From Epiperipatus broadwayi (lineage: Eukaryota > Onychophora > Udeonychophora > Euonychophora > Peripatidae), in contig JAQFVV010012506.1 of NCBI GenBank assembly GCA_028023455.1, positions 1,468,714 to 1,532,713 on the forward strand: a DNA stretch of 64,000 nt, given 5' to 3'. The notes under the pieces are model-generated. The model was not told the DNA's origin. It searched no databases and was given only the letters and a program-made list of their open reading frames with translations. The position numbers were made by a program, and so were the translations under genes. Shown piece after piece: positions 34,826-47,236 of the stretch; the stretch's first letter is position 1; each line of letters begins with the position of its first letter.

Positions 34826-36190
34826 ATAATCTACGATTCTTACAAAACCATAGTAAAAATCAAGACAAAATATTTTTTTAGAATTTGGTTATTTTTCATA
34901 TATTACAAATGCCCAAACCAACAAAGATGCAATCTTATAGAAACATAATGATAGAGGTTTAATGTTAATGTATTATTTCAATACAATAAATATGAAGAAA
35001 TATTTGATCTATATATAAACTTATACTACAAATAGTTGAAATAAAATAATAGTTTTTACTTCACCTTTGATTAGTAATTAATTGAGATTGCGCTTTACGC
35101 AAAAAACTCAATTAACTACAAATAGTTATATTATTATGATGAAATATTTTATCTTAATTATAAAATGCAAAAATACATATGAATCTACATGGCAGCTTTC
35201 TCATAAAACAGCTGCCAGGAAGTTTAAAACTAATTGACATTCCTAGGTTAATAACTATTCCATTCAAAAGTTAAGATTTTCTTTTCTATGTCTCTTGAGT
35301 TTTTTAAATATTAATTATCAAATTAAATCTAATAAGTTGCAAATCATCATTAAAATCATTATGTAGATTGTCTTTTAAGTCAACAAAAGCAGTATTATCA
35401 CCAGCTTACTACAAATCAAAATACAAAACAGATAAAGTACTTGGTTTTTTTTAACTTAATAGAATTAAAAATTTCATTAAAATTTTATTGCCATTTGATG
35501 CTTGCTTCATGAAGTTACTTATAAAGTGAATCAAAGATCATTGTCATATAAATAAAAAACAAAGTTAGAGCTATTACACATTAAATTTTCTACCACTAAA
35601 TGCTTCTTCTCATACAATGATGTAAAAGCTGTATAATGTGAGTATACTTATATTGGCAATGAGTTATTTTCAAGGCTTCTCAATCAAATCACTTGATCAA
35701 ATGAATAAAAGCAATATATATAACACATTTCTTCTGTTTACCTGGTAACAAAAATATCTGCAATGTTTCTTTACTGTCTATAAAACCATTTGCAATAGTA
35801 GATAGATAACAATAACATTCCTTGATAAAAATTACTGCTGTCTTTTCTAATTCCTTTGTGTGTGTGTGTGTGTGTGCACATGCGCATGTTAGCATATGTA
35901 TATTGAAACTATAGAAGCAACCTTAATGTCAAATGACAATTTCAAGACTCCATATGTTTTTAAAAAATTCTCATAGTTTAAAAACTAAAATATAACCATC
36001 ACATTTTAAAACTTCTAGCATTTCATTGGGATTTGCAGTCTCTTAAATATTAAAATTACAGAGAGCTATTTTAACTTTATCAAGCTGTATATTTTGTTTC
36101 AAATCTAAATGAATCAATAGGATAAATATATTATTAAAAACAATCACCTAAATTCTTGTATCAAAATATTCTCACAATTTGTTTGAAATA
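34826..36190. other. AT-rich DNA with a (GT)n microsatellite
   Basis: (GT)9-10 at about 35858-35876 followed by GCACATGCGCATG. Otherwise nothing recognised. Confidence 0.5.
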
Positions 36191-36195
36191 TTACC

Positions 36196-36610
36196 ATTAT
36201 GACTTTCATCAGTGGAAAGTTTAAATCTTGGACCAGTGTACCTGAATATTTAGAAACTAATGCATCCTCCTTCCAACATCTATCTCAAGCTATCAGCCCA
36301 AAGTAAAAAACATCTAAGCTAACTTGTTAATATATTATATAGATCTGAAACCAGCTCAGATTCTAAATATTTTGGTGCTCTCAATTTTTTAATAATTATG
36401 GGTATCTCTTTCCTGTGCCAAGATTTGGTATAATCCAATAAAATGTTAAATGTGTCCATCACATGAGCTTAACTTACATATTGTTCTTATAGCAGCATAA
36501 TTTTTACCAACTCTGTCACTAACGGTAAGCTTTAATAAGTAATAATAAATGCAAGACATTAGTGCTTATCAAATCCCTATCCTATGCTATCCTATCCAAC
36601 AGTGCCATAC
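36196..36610 (-). repeat. Repeat blocks A and C, left copies (inverted to 38.2-38.45 kb)
   Basis: Block A (36196-36358) reads on the minus strand as TTGGGCTGATAGCTTGAGAT, GGATGCATTAG, GTCCAAGATTTAAAC. It matches plus-strand 38159-38356 (TTGGGCTGATAGCTTGATAG, GGTGCATTAG, GTTCAAGATGCAAAG). Block C (36527-36610; AATAAATGCAAGACATTAG, CTATGCTATCCTATCC) matches the minus strand of 38362-38447. The order of A and C differs between the two sides, so this is not one simple palindrome. The family is unknown, perhaps SINE-like. Confidence 0.65.
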
Positions 36611-36941
36611 TATCATCTTACATTGATTATTATTTACCAAAGCTTAGAATAACTGGCACAAATGATGCTACTATAACAGAAATGTATGAGAAAAGTCATG
36701 TGATGGAGTCAGGTGGCATTTTATTGGTTTATATCAAATCCTGGTCACAGGGTAGTGGTGTCTATTGTATCGTTTTTCGTATTACTAGACCACTATACGC
36801 CCCAAATGTATATTTGAGCGTGAGTTGATCAAGCTGTATCAAGGAAAAAAAAAGAAAGTTGTATTTCTATTCTTAACACAGCTATTTTTCCTGATCAACT
36901 CCAGCCTATTAATTGTTACGAATTTGTGCTATTGACAAAAA

Positions 36942-37139
36942 TCAACTTTTAATTTTATTTACTATGGGCGCCAGGACTCCTAAGAATCCGCTGAAATATG
37001 CCGCCAGCACCTCTCGCAAATTGTAAAACGAAGAAAAATAAAAAGATCCTTTTATAATATTTTTATTTTGTACGGTAATTCTACCGTAATGAGAATTAAT
37101 GATTTTTTTACGATTGTTAGCCCTGGCGTATTGAAACAT
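36942..37139 (-). CDS. Unrecognised 65-residue open frame in a CpG-bearing patch
   Basis: Minus-strand frame MFQYARANNRKKIINSHYGR to FYNLREVLAAYFSGFLGVLA and NKIKS, with stop at 36942. It is basic at the N-terminus with a hydrophobic C-terminal helix candidate. AATAAA overlaps the end of the frame. Local base composition is less AT-rich than the flanks and the codons look varied, so it is a better candidate than most short frames here. I know no family for it, and it may be an exon of a longer gene or a relic. Confidence 0.25.
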   Translation of the reverse strand: MFQYARANNRKKIINSHYGRITVQNKNIIKGSFYFSSFYNLREVLAAYFSGFLGVLAPIVNKIKS

Positions 37140-37439
37140 ATTGGCAAAGGTAACTTACACTTAAATCCTATTTCACTAAAATAAATCTAATAACAAAAAT
37201 AATAACTTCTATTAATAACGCACAATAAAAAAATGTTGATAAAAATATAATCTCTTTTATTCTAACAAAATAAAACATTTCTAGGTTAAATATTGTTTAA
37301 TATTTTGGAGAGAACACATTTAATCTAGGTGGAAAATATACAGAAAATATCAATATCATTTAAAATAAGCAAAAAGTTCTTGGTTAATTAAGAGTCTCTC
37401 ATATAGAAATATAAAGTCACTATCGGGATTCTTTTTATA

Positions 37440-37800
37440 GCTATATTTTCACGAGTAGTTTTTAACTAGTTAACTTGGTCACAATCAGGATTATTATTCT
37501 TAACTTACCGGTAAGCTTTGTGAATTCACGAAGGTTGTAGCTAACTATGCATAGTTTTTTTGTAATAATGAGCTCGGCCGTTTGGTTCTTGCTTGTTCTT
37601 GTGGTCCATTTCCCAGTTGGTCACGAAGGCTTTTCCCGGTGTACATCATTAGGTCTGATGTTTTCAGGGGCCCGTTCACTGCGACATTGCCGACCTTCGC
37701 GAGTGATCTTGGACATATTAAATGTTATCCAAGACCAACTAGCGAAATAAAACGAACAAGACGCTCCTTCAACCGGATCCCTCCTTTTTATATCCAGTTT
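37440..37800 (-). promoter_or_regulatory. Promoter-like, CpG-richer island (minus-strand TATA and splice donor)
   Basis: On the minus strand GGATATAAAAAGGAGG gives a TATA box at plus 37784-37792. About 250 bases of clearly GC/CpG-richer sequence follow, with a small frame MSKITREGRQCRSERAPENI (start at 37716, stop at 37621). It ends with a strong donor CCG|GTAAGTTAAG (GT at 37507-37508). TATA box, exon-sized CpG island and donor in the right order suggest a first exon of a minus-strand transcript. The donor lies in a palindrome CTTACCGGTAAG, so a plus-strand donor exists too. No downstream exon was identified with confidence. Confidence 0.4.
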
Positions 37801-37879
37801 TAGGGCTTCTGCGCATGCTCGTACCATGCCTTTCTAATCTTATACAGTTTTTTAAATTTTAGGTACTAAAGTCTCTATT

Positions 37880-37933
37880 TTCTTATCAAGTTTTTTTGTT
37901 TTTTTTATATTTTTTTTTTTTTTTTTTTTTTTT

Positions 37934-37976
<43 letters not shown>

Positions 37977-38095
37977 TTATTTTATAAAAAAAAATAATAG
38001 AATAGTAGAATTTTTTTTTTTTTGTTCTTTTATCAAAATATATATTTTTATAAAAAAAAAAAAAATTTTATTTTTTTTTTTTTCCAATTCCAAAT
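37880..38095. repeat. Long T-rich homopolymer tract
   Basis: About 200 bases almost entirely of T with sparse A, G and C, and two A-run patches (near 37985 and 38053) that make local inverted A/T runs. It borders the promoter-like island and precedes repeat block A of the right side. Confidence 0.95.
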
Positions 38096-38158
38096 ATATT
38101 TGTAACATATATAAATAAATGTTACACTATACAGATCAAAAAACCAATATATAGAAAT

Positions 38159-38560
38159 TGAACTGGTTTTAGATCTATGTGATTATGCAAACAAGTTGGC
38201 TTAGATTGAAAACACATGTTTTTTAGTTTGGGCTGATAGCTTGATAGTATAACAGAGATAAATGATAGGGGCTGTAAGAAGGGTGCATTAGATCCTAAAT
38301 AACCCAGTGCACTAGTTCAAGATGCAAAGCTCCTGCCTGATGAAAAGCATAAGTTTGAAACTAATCCGGATATATTGAATAGGATAGCATAGAAGAGGAA
38401 TTTAAAAAGCACTATAATCTTGCATCTATTATTGCTTACTAAAGCATACAGTAAATGATATAAAGATGGTGAAAATACATTCTGTTATAACAATATGTGA
38501 GCTAAAATTATGTGATGGAGTCAGGTGATATTTTATTAATTTATCATTAGGCTTTTCATG
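38159..38560 (+). repeat. Repeat blocks A and C, right copies
   Basis: Inverted partners of 36196-36610. In addition ATGTGATGGAGTCAGGTGAT followed by ATTTTATT (38513) is a direct repeat of ATGTGATGGAGTCAGGTGGC at 36704. The region between these repeat sets holds the promoter-like island. Confidence 0.65.
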
Positions 38561-41500
38561 GAAAAAATTATTTGGACTTGTGAGTTTTCCTTTCACTCAG
38601 TAAGCACAACCAAAATGGTTATCTAGTCAATATTGATCAGCAATTGGTAATCTAGTTATTATTAGCTGAAGAATTAAAATTGCACATTAATCTGGATGGA
38701 TCAAATGTGCTGACAACAAAAAACAAAAACATGGTCAAAATGTACAACAGCTTTCACCAGTGGTGGATAATGGCATATTCCTATGGTCATTGAATCCACA
38801 GTTTACCGTTGTCTTTATCTTTTACTAATACATCTAGAAATTCCCATGCTAAAAAAGTTATTCATCTTTCACATCTAAAAAAAAAAATCATTCATATTAG
38901 CTATATCAATCTCAAATTATGATAAATGCTTAGTTATAAATGCTATTCAGGTTTTGAAAAGATCAACATGCAAACTTTCTAAATTCCATCTGTTTATATT
39001 TAGAAAAAAAATTGAAATAATTTTTTCTTTTTACGTTATTACTATCATTACTTCCTTCTATACTACTATTAATATTAACAAATTACAATTACTTTTAGTA
39101 TCGAAATGAGTAATCTGTTAGGCATGATAACTTAATCAGATTTTATGAGACAAGCCATTTTTAAATTAATTTTTCTATTAGCATTTGCCAATTAACTCTC
39201 CTGTAGCAAATTCATTCAAAAGAAACATATTGTAACCTAGTGTTATTGACACTTGGTTTATTTAGCATTGTTTCCACAGGAAAACAATGCTATCCTTTTC
39301 TAGGAAATAAAAAAGTGAAATAATAATAATATTAAGTATTAATAAAGTATGCTATTTACTCACTTTAACGTGTTTTAAGCAAATAACTAAAAAAAATTTG
39401 GTAATCCAATGTCATTTTGAAGAAGAGCATGAATAATTTAATTAAAATATTAACAATAAGAGCAATTTAATATAGTATAAAAGCACATATCATAAACAGT
39501 AATTGATTTTGGATGGGTGGAGGGGGAGAGTAGATGAGTATCTTATCATAAAGCACAATCACTTCTGGTAGTTTTGAAATTATTTAGATAATAATGTAGA
39601 CAGAATTATACATCACTAATAAGCATTGTTAGTTAAAAATATTTATTATTTTTCATTATTTGTCAAATTGCTTTGTAATTTATTTAAATCCTACGGAAAA
39701 TATATAACTGTAATAAGTTTTTTTTTTTCTCCTTTTCTTTTGTTTATGTTATAATTAAATGATTATTTTTCTGTAAGAGGTCACTAAAAGAGGACCGCCA
39801 AATTTTGAAGAAAGTTTAGTCTGACTTTAGTTTTACAAGGAGGAAGCAGTACTGAAATTCGGTAACAAATTTTTTATTATTTTTTATTGCAGAAATAAAT
39901 ATAAGTCCAGTAAATTTTTAATAATATCATGCGTGGCTAATCCTATTTGATAAGATATTCTGTTTCTGTTGCCATCTACCTATTTTAAAGCTTTTTATAC
40001 GCAAAATTGTACTATCTTATGCTAAAGTTCAAAATGACCGTATTAACTACAGCAATCACGGAAAGTGTCATTATATTTAAATTAAGCAATATAAGTAATT
40101 TCCAGGAAATAAACAATTATTTGTTAACTTTACCTTATTTAATAATCTTTTCATGGTATAAAAGAAAAATTATAATTAAAAGAAATATTATAAAAGCCAA
40201 AGAAAGTTAACGAGAAACATTTCGCGCTCTTTCTAAAAGAAATTGTCTGCGTTTGAAAATAATGTAAGTTCCCCACTTTAAAATATGTTTTATTCACTGA
40301 AAATTATCTAAAAATAATATTAATGATTAATGATATTTACTTATGCACCTGTATATTTTTTAAAAAGAAAATATAAATTTTCTCAAGGCAAATATCAGAA
40401 AATTTGTATGTGTGCATTTTACGGAAAATTCCTTATTAAAGAAAAATTACAATTCCTAGAGTAGGAATAAAAACTACAAACATTATTGACTTAATTATAA
40501 CCATAATATAATATGTTATATTATACATCAATTGGAGTCGTTAAAACTTCATATCCACGTAAGTCAGCTGCAGTCATTATAATAATAGTTTTATTCCTAA
40601 GCCAGCTAGCTAAAAATGATACGTATCGCCAATAGTAAAAAGAAAAGAATTGTATATGTGATCGTCTATCGTCAAATATTCGTCATGTTAAAAAAATGTA
40701 TTGTTTTCTTGGATCCCAAAATTATATCAGTTAATTCAAGGAAGAGTTAACATCCAACGCTGCTATGTTTTCTTTGCCTAATTTATTAATTGCACCAGAA
40801 TGGAGGCAACTTTTATATAAATGAAATAATAAAATGTGTTTCTTATTTTAAATTTGCTTCGTGAACTACGAATGGATCAAGTTCTTCATCTAGATAAATT
40901 GCCCAACGGAAAAACATTTTTCTAGTGAGATAATAAGCACTTGTTAAGTAATGATTTTTTTTAATTTGTAAAATTATGTGTATTTTTTTTTTTATCAACA
41001 GGTTAAAGGCTGTATAGTCAAGTAGTATTTAAATGACCTTGTAATCATAAAGGTATGTTTTCCTGTAATTATTCTAGGTTAAATTTATATTTGACATGGA
41101 AAATTTTTTTTTTTAAAAAATGTGTTTACTTATGATATGCAATTATGGGTATAAATTTATATGTTAGATGCGTAAAAGTAGAAAAACTTAGATACTTAAT
41201 AGGTAAAATATCTAGTTAAAATTATCAGAAGTAATTAAAGAGAAGTGCTATACAGGATATTACTTATTTAAAGTTTGAAACAAATTTATACTATGTTAAT
41301 TGCGGAACTTATTCTCAATTATTCTTTATTAATGCATTCACTTAATTTAGTTCAAGATACTATACTACCAATTACTTGTTGAATGTTTCTTTGGCAAAGG
41401 TGAAAATTATTATGGTTTATTCTATGTTATCCATTGATTTCAGACGTTGATCTAAGTATACCCCGGAACATAAATTTAGTGGAATTAGTGTATTTGCTTG

Positions 41501-43580
41501 TCTTGCCCCGATATAGCATTGGTATATGCTTAAGATTCGCATAAGTAATAATTGTAATGTCTTTATTTTGTGGGATGGAAAATGATCTCCCCAAAAGCTT
41601 TATTTTCCATGAGGGGAATAGATAAATCTAATATTCGGGTATATTTATAACCCAAGTGATCGCTTCTCAGAGTTAGGACGATCAGTAATTTATATCGTAT
41701 TTAGTGTATTCATTTCGTTAAAATCCCAGGAGAGGATTATATTGGTGTGTGTTCCTATTATGCCCAAGTACGTGGCAAGGACCCACCAAACTATTTTAAT
41801 GTAGTAGTTAACTCTACAGACCTTCAGTGTTATTCCGTATTCCTCATGAGAAAATAGAGATAATTCCACCACAGAAGGTGTTGAATATTGTGTTTTGTTT
41901 AGAAAGTTATGGCAAGATAACGGGTATATTGGAGGTTAATTCCTCACGATCCATTTAGTATAAATAGCGTGCTAGTATATATGATCAATGTCTGGATTGT
42001 GCGGCGGAATAGTGCTGGTAATCCACACGTAAGTCAATGGAGAGAGTAAGTTTAAAATTGCGTGATTTAGAAATTTTTATTTGCCAATGGAGGGTTCAAA
42101 TACTAAGTTTAATTCGGGATAATGATTAAGTAGCACTCACAATATAATTTATACTTAGAAAAACAGTGTGTATAACAACTTCAATTGTTATTAAGGTAAA
42201 TATTAAAATAATAAGTGTAACTTCTGATAAACAACCCATAAAGTATAATAAGTTATCTAAATAAAAAAAAACTATCATTTAATTAATGATATGATAATAA
42301 AAATCGTTTGTACGTATTGCCTAGAATCAAATTGTTTTTGTTTTAAAACAGATCTAAAGTCAATAAAGTTAAGTAACCGTTCATATAATATACACTAAAC
42401 GGATGAGTTGATGTATCGATAATAATATTTATTTTGTTATATTCAATTTGCATAAATGTAAAAAGAAGATGAAGAAGTAGTTCGAATCCAGGTCTAAAAG
42501 TATAGACGAATTAATGTTAGTTATATTTTGTTTTATCCATATGGGATCGAATAAATTGTATATGTTTGTTTATTATGTTAATCATAAAGGATAGTTTTGT
42601 TAAACTGTAATAATAAATTAGAATATTGTTAAAATTTAATAATAAATTATAGTCTTGTTACAAGTTGTTTTGAGTCATTTTTCTTGTGTGCTAAATAAAA
42701 GTGTATTGGCATAATACTTGCAATACTTTCTTGAGTCCAAAATCATTTATGAAATCTTAAATTCAATACACCAGATAGACAATTGTAAACAGATCAGAAT
42801 ATTTCACTATATTTTAATTTAATAAGAATTATTTATGGAATTGGAAACTTCAGACCAAAACATTTTATTTTATATGTGTGTAAAATCACTTTATTCCCAA
42901 ACTAGTTGCTTTTGGTTGCACATTGTTTCGTACACATTTAAGTGAAGTATCTAAGTTATAAATCTTAGTGAAATTATTGTGTTGTTATGGATAATGAAAG
43001 GACACAAAAGCACCCTTGTCTTTTCATCATTCCGACTGAGATTCTGGATTAAAAAGGGCTGTATTATTCAAAATTATGCGTTGTTATTGAATATGGTTAT
43101 CATCTCGTTAAATATTATAATAGTTGATATGTGGATGAAGACACCTGGAATTTAAATAAGGTAAATGTTTCCTATAGCCGACCAGAATGTCAGTCATACG
43201 CGACAACACAATACTGCCGAGCATTTTTCTTTAAAAATAACAGAGAACCCTGAGATTAGTGTCATTATTATAAGTGCTCTTAAATTAAGAATTGATTCAT
43301 TATGATCAATATTACAAGCGTGGCATGGCTTAAGAGATTGAAACATCTAATTGTATAATAACAAAATATTGAGATCATATTGGCAAATTAATGAATGTTT
43401 TATTTTAGTCAGTAATATTAACAATGACATGAAATCATCATCATCATTGTCGAACAGTGCAAGTACTTACAGCTCAGAGAATGTGTTTTGGATAGATAAA
43501 GAATGTTAGTTATTCTAAATTTTCTTTTTAAATTTATTTTATTAATGATAATTTTTTTTTTATTCTATCTCTGTCTGAAC
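38561..43580. other. Mostly unassigned non-coding DNA
   Basis: No LINE, SINE or transposase signature seen. 40.2-43.3 kb is slightly less AT-rich with more CpG and fewer homopolymers than the rest of the window, so it may be single-copy intergenic or intronic DNA. Box-B-like AGTTCGAATCCAGG occurs at 42478 without a box A. Short open frames here carry no recognisable domains. Confidence 0.4.
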
Positions 43581-43585
43581 TGCAT

Positions 43586-43662
43586 ATCGCTGTAGCTGAA
43601 TTATTATAACTAACCAAACGTTGAGCTATATTAGGTAATACGGGTTCGTTCCCGTCCTAGAA
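43586..43662 (+). repeat. tRNA-like sequence (pseudo-tRNA or SINE head)
   Basis: GTAGCTGAATTATTATAAC resembles a D-arm with box A (TAGCTGAATT). ACGGGTTCGTTCCCGT (43639-43654) is a perfect T-arm stem with a six-base loop and box B GGTTCGTTCCC. The total length is about 75 bases. The anticodon arm does not pair well, so a functional tRNA is unlikely. Downstream, GGAAGCGTCTAGGGCTTTCC and GAATTCT...AGAATTAGGCTTCC are further inverted segments that may belong to the same element. Confidence 0.5.
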
Positions 43663-43699
43663 GGAAGCGTCTAGGGCTTTCCGAATTCTCTTTAATAGA

Positions 43700-45200
43700 A
43701 TTAGGCTTCCGAAGGGATTTCATAGAAGTGTTCAACTTTTGATAGGTTAGAATATATATGGTATTGCCACCTAAATCTAATTGTAAAGACATTTCATTCT
43801 CCTAAACCTGTCTCAATACTCCTTTCTCAATGCAAAGATTTTTTTTTAAAAAAAATAAGAGTAAGAGAGGGAAGGGGGAGAAGAGGGGGAATGATTTCAG
43901 AGTTATTGCACATGTATATAAAGAAGGACAATATATTTGCACAAACACACAATCACATTACCACAGGTACTATAATAACTCAAATGAATGAAAACTATAA
44001 AAAAGTAGAGCGAGACTGAGTAAAAGACAGCATATGAAGAAGAAACACTGCATTAAACACAGTAGCTAGCCTAGTATATAATACTGAGAGATATAGTTAT
44101 TTGTAGTTAACCCTTATATTTAAAAATCATTTCACTATCTATCTACCAACAGTATAAAATTAATTTTTTTACAATTTTGGCATTAAATACATGTTACCCA
44201 AATCTACATTAAGCTAATATATATATATATCTTAGATTTGAGATATTACAACTACAAAAATAAAATTTTAAAGATTATGAAAACAACATAGTTTGAATAA
44301 ACAATCAAGAATTCAATCATAGAAAATAATATTTGTTTAGATTGCAACATTTATTAAGTGGCTACATATAAATTTCTATACAATTAAAGACTTTTTTTTA
44401 ATTTAAGAAAACAAATAAAAATGTGAAGATTAATTGAATTATTCTTACTGAAAGTCTGTTGAAATTCTCCATCTTCATATTATAATTTTTCAACATATAC
44501 ATTTAAAATTACATAAACTTTACAAATGGGCCTTTCATCATACGTACATAAAAATTACACTTTAAAGTAATATTTTCTATATGTTTTTATATTTCTTTGG
44601 TATTAAGAGTGTAAGTTTATTTATCATTTGTTTGGCTGGTTTTTAATTACCTTAGAAAGAAGATATACACCCTCACCTATTTAACTATTTTTATTGGAAG
44701 AGTGTTAGAACTTATCTATGTTGCATTTATTCATTCATTTGTTGATTCTAATTATAAATCTTTTTAAAATGAAAACTAGGAATCATATGATGATATTAAA
44801 ACATTAAAAATAAATATATATAATCCGATTAAGGCTAGCATTTGAACATCAAAAACTATAGACCAACTTTAAAACACACAAATTAAAAAAATATTTACAT
44901 CTAAAATTTAAAAAAAAAAAAAAGACAAATATACCATCAAGTGGTTTGAGCCTGGGAAACTTAAATAATAATATCGGCAATTAATAAAAAAAATTATACA
45001 TATATATATATATTTTTAAAGAGGACGATCTCTAATTAATATCCATTTTAATAGCGTCAACTTTATAAATTACTGAAGGAAAAAATACAATAAATTCCTT
45101 AAAATCTCTAAATTTTATAAAGCAGTGATGTAAATAACTTTAGAAAACTTACTGAAAGTTTCCAAGCATCACTATTTAACGTTAAAAATAACTTATGTAT
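43700..45200. other. AT-rich DNA, nothing recognised
   Basis: Purine-rich run near 43860-43890 and A/T runs; no gene signal. Confidence 0.45.
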
Positions 45201-45224
45201 ACTTGTTTTATTACAACTAATTCT

Positions 45225-45390
45225 ATAGGGCGCAGCCATTTTTGTGTCGTAATGTAAACCCACAATGCTTTGCAAGCTTCTTGTCCCAACCATCCTTTCG
45301 GCAGGTGATACGGAGCGAGATTCAGAACGGCTGGCAGAATACTTGCTTAGAGAAAAGGATTTGGTTGTATTTCAATTTTCTAAATGAAAA
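45225..45390 (+). promoter_or_regulatory. CpG-richer promoter-like island with YY1-type motif and small ORF
   Basis: GGCGCAGCCATTTTTGTG (about 45229) is, on the minus strand, AAAATGGCTGCGCC, which fits the YY1-type AANATGGCNGC core found at many metazoan start regions. Just downstream a 40-codon plus-strand frame runs from ATG 45265 to TGA 45385-45387 (MLCKLLVPTILSAGDTERDS then ERLAEYLLREKDLVVFQFSK). A minus-strand frame crosses the same motif as TKMAAPYRIS. This is a GC bump of about 150 bases in otherwise AT-rich DNA. It could be a promoter with first exon on either strand. I cannot name a gene. Confidence 0.4.
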
Positions 45391-46258
45391 ATTAAAATTA
45401 AAAAATAAATAAGTAATTAAATATTATAACAATATTTATTTTCATATTTTTGATTCTATTTTGGATTGGAGAGTGGAATTCTTTCCGCTAATTTATTATT
45501 GGATAAATTGTTCAGTAAAACTGATTAATCGGAGATTGATAATTGCCCTAGTGAGAAAAAGCAAATGATTTTATGAACAATAGTGCAAGCGCTAAAGCAA
45601 AAAGAAAGAAAAAAAAAAGGTATGCTTATTATCTTTATTTTTCTTTTCTTATTTAGCTTTTTTTAAAAACTAAATCTGGTAGTTCTAGTTTAATCATACT
45701 TATAACCTTGGCAACGCTGAAAATAATCCATTCATGTGATGAACGTAAAAAAGAGAAAAGAGGTGGAGAGAGAAGGAATATATCTCATTCAATAATTTTA
45801 TTTCCCAAGGTATTTAAATTTAGTTCCTCATTTTCTCTTTCTACTAGTATTTTTTCTGCACAGACATATGAATGTCTGTAATACAAATGCTATAAGTGTG
45901 TACATATATACCTTAAGCGCCAAGTTGAATTTTGCGGTATATATACATATATGCATACACCTATATGTTGAGTTTTCTACTCCGCTATAGTTGAGGTAAA
46001 GCTGTGATAAGAAATATATTTTGATCATCCGCGGCGATAATTTGCTAGTGTTCGCCATCCTTAATAAAATATATTTCTGCATATCACGTTTGTAGATAAC
46101 AAAAAAAAAAGTGATAATGAACTCCGTGATATATAAAACTAATAATACAATAATGTTGTTACATTATTAAAATGCATAAACGGTTAAATATACGTTAATA
46201 CTTAGTCATAACCTTCTTAACAAGAAACTTTTTAGTAGTAATAAACTTTTTTTCCTAT
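45391..46258. other. AT-rich DNA, nothing recognised
   Basis: No credible coding or repeat feature beyond TATATA runs. Confidence 0.45.
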
Positions 46259-46410
46259 AGACCATATAAATGTGAGATGGATGGATGAAATAAGAAAGTG
46301 TGCAGGAGTGATGTAGAGAAGCTAAAGATCGGGAAGATGGATTGAACTTGGAGATACCTTCATCCTGCAATGGATTGATGACGGTTGATGATGATGATGA
46401 GACCATATAA
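46259..46410 (+). mobile_element. 130-bp RTE-type LINE tail with 11-bp target-site duplication
   Basis: AGACCATATAA occurs at 46259-46269 and again at 46400-46410. Between them lies only the extreme 3' end of the RTE family: GTGAGATGGATGGATGAAAT, GATGGATTGAACTTGGAG, CATCCTGCAATGGATTGATG and a (GAT)n tail. This is the cleanest insertion in the window and fixes the family's 3' terminus and duplication length. Confidence 0.95.
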
Positions 46411-47236
46411 TATATAAGAATGATGTGCTAATAAATTTGAACTCTGCATGGGTTGAACATACTTTTACAATATTATCGTTAATTATTACGCATATTCTTT
46501 GCTGACCAATGTTTGATGTCACACTAAATTATAATGTAGAATAAAATGATGTTTTATTAAGTATAGATAATGCTGCTATAACAGGTACAAAGTAGAAGGG
46601 TTAAAGATACGTATATTTAAAATATTAATTTATAGGATTTTTTTTTCCTCATTTACCATTATGTAATTAAAACTTTTATTGAAATGCAATATATAAAGTA
46701 AATCTTAGTTTATTAGTCAAATATAGGAATAAAAATTAGCCACTCCTAGAATTTAATCTTTGCTTTTAGAAACAACTATATATTTTGATAGACGTTGCTT
46801 TTATATACTTATGCAATTACTAACTCACTTTAATATATAATACATATCAAGGTAGTCATTTAGACTTGAGCATTATTACACTTACATCAAGATAGATACA
46901 ATAGGCATAAATAGTTTGCTATAGGAAAAGAAGGTTCTATCATTTCAAAGAAGAATAGTAAAAATAGTTATTATTCACCAGGTCTCCACATATAAAGTTT
47001 TTATACTTATTTAGTTCTTGAATTAAAAATATATGGATACCTACTTACTAATCAATATTTGACGTGCTAGTTATGTTAACTATGGACTGATTTTTCTTCT
47101 TAATCCCCCTCCTCCAATTAAATATTTTGGAACCTAAAAATATTTCCAACTTTTATTTAAATCTCATTTATCATCAGGCAACGAGGAACATGATAAAAGG
47201 ATATAATAATGACCAAATTACTAGGTCCTTCTGTAC

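Noticed and set aside
35855-35880. (GT)n run as a regulatory Z-DNA element
   Set aside because: An ordinary microsatellite with no associated promoter features.
42470-42500. Box-B-like AGTTCGAATCCAGG as a tRNA or SINE
   Set aside because: No box A or arm pairing found in the expected distance upstream.
45828-46082. 84-codon minus-strand frame
   Set aside because: Composition driven by TATATA runs and no recognised motif or neighbour; not supported as a gene.
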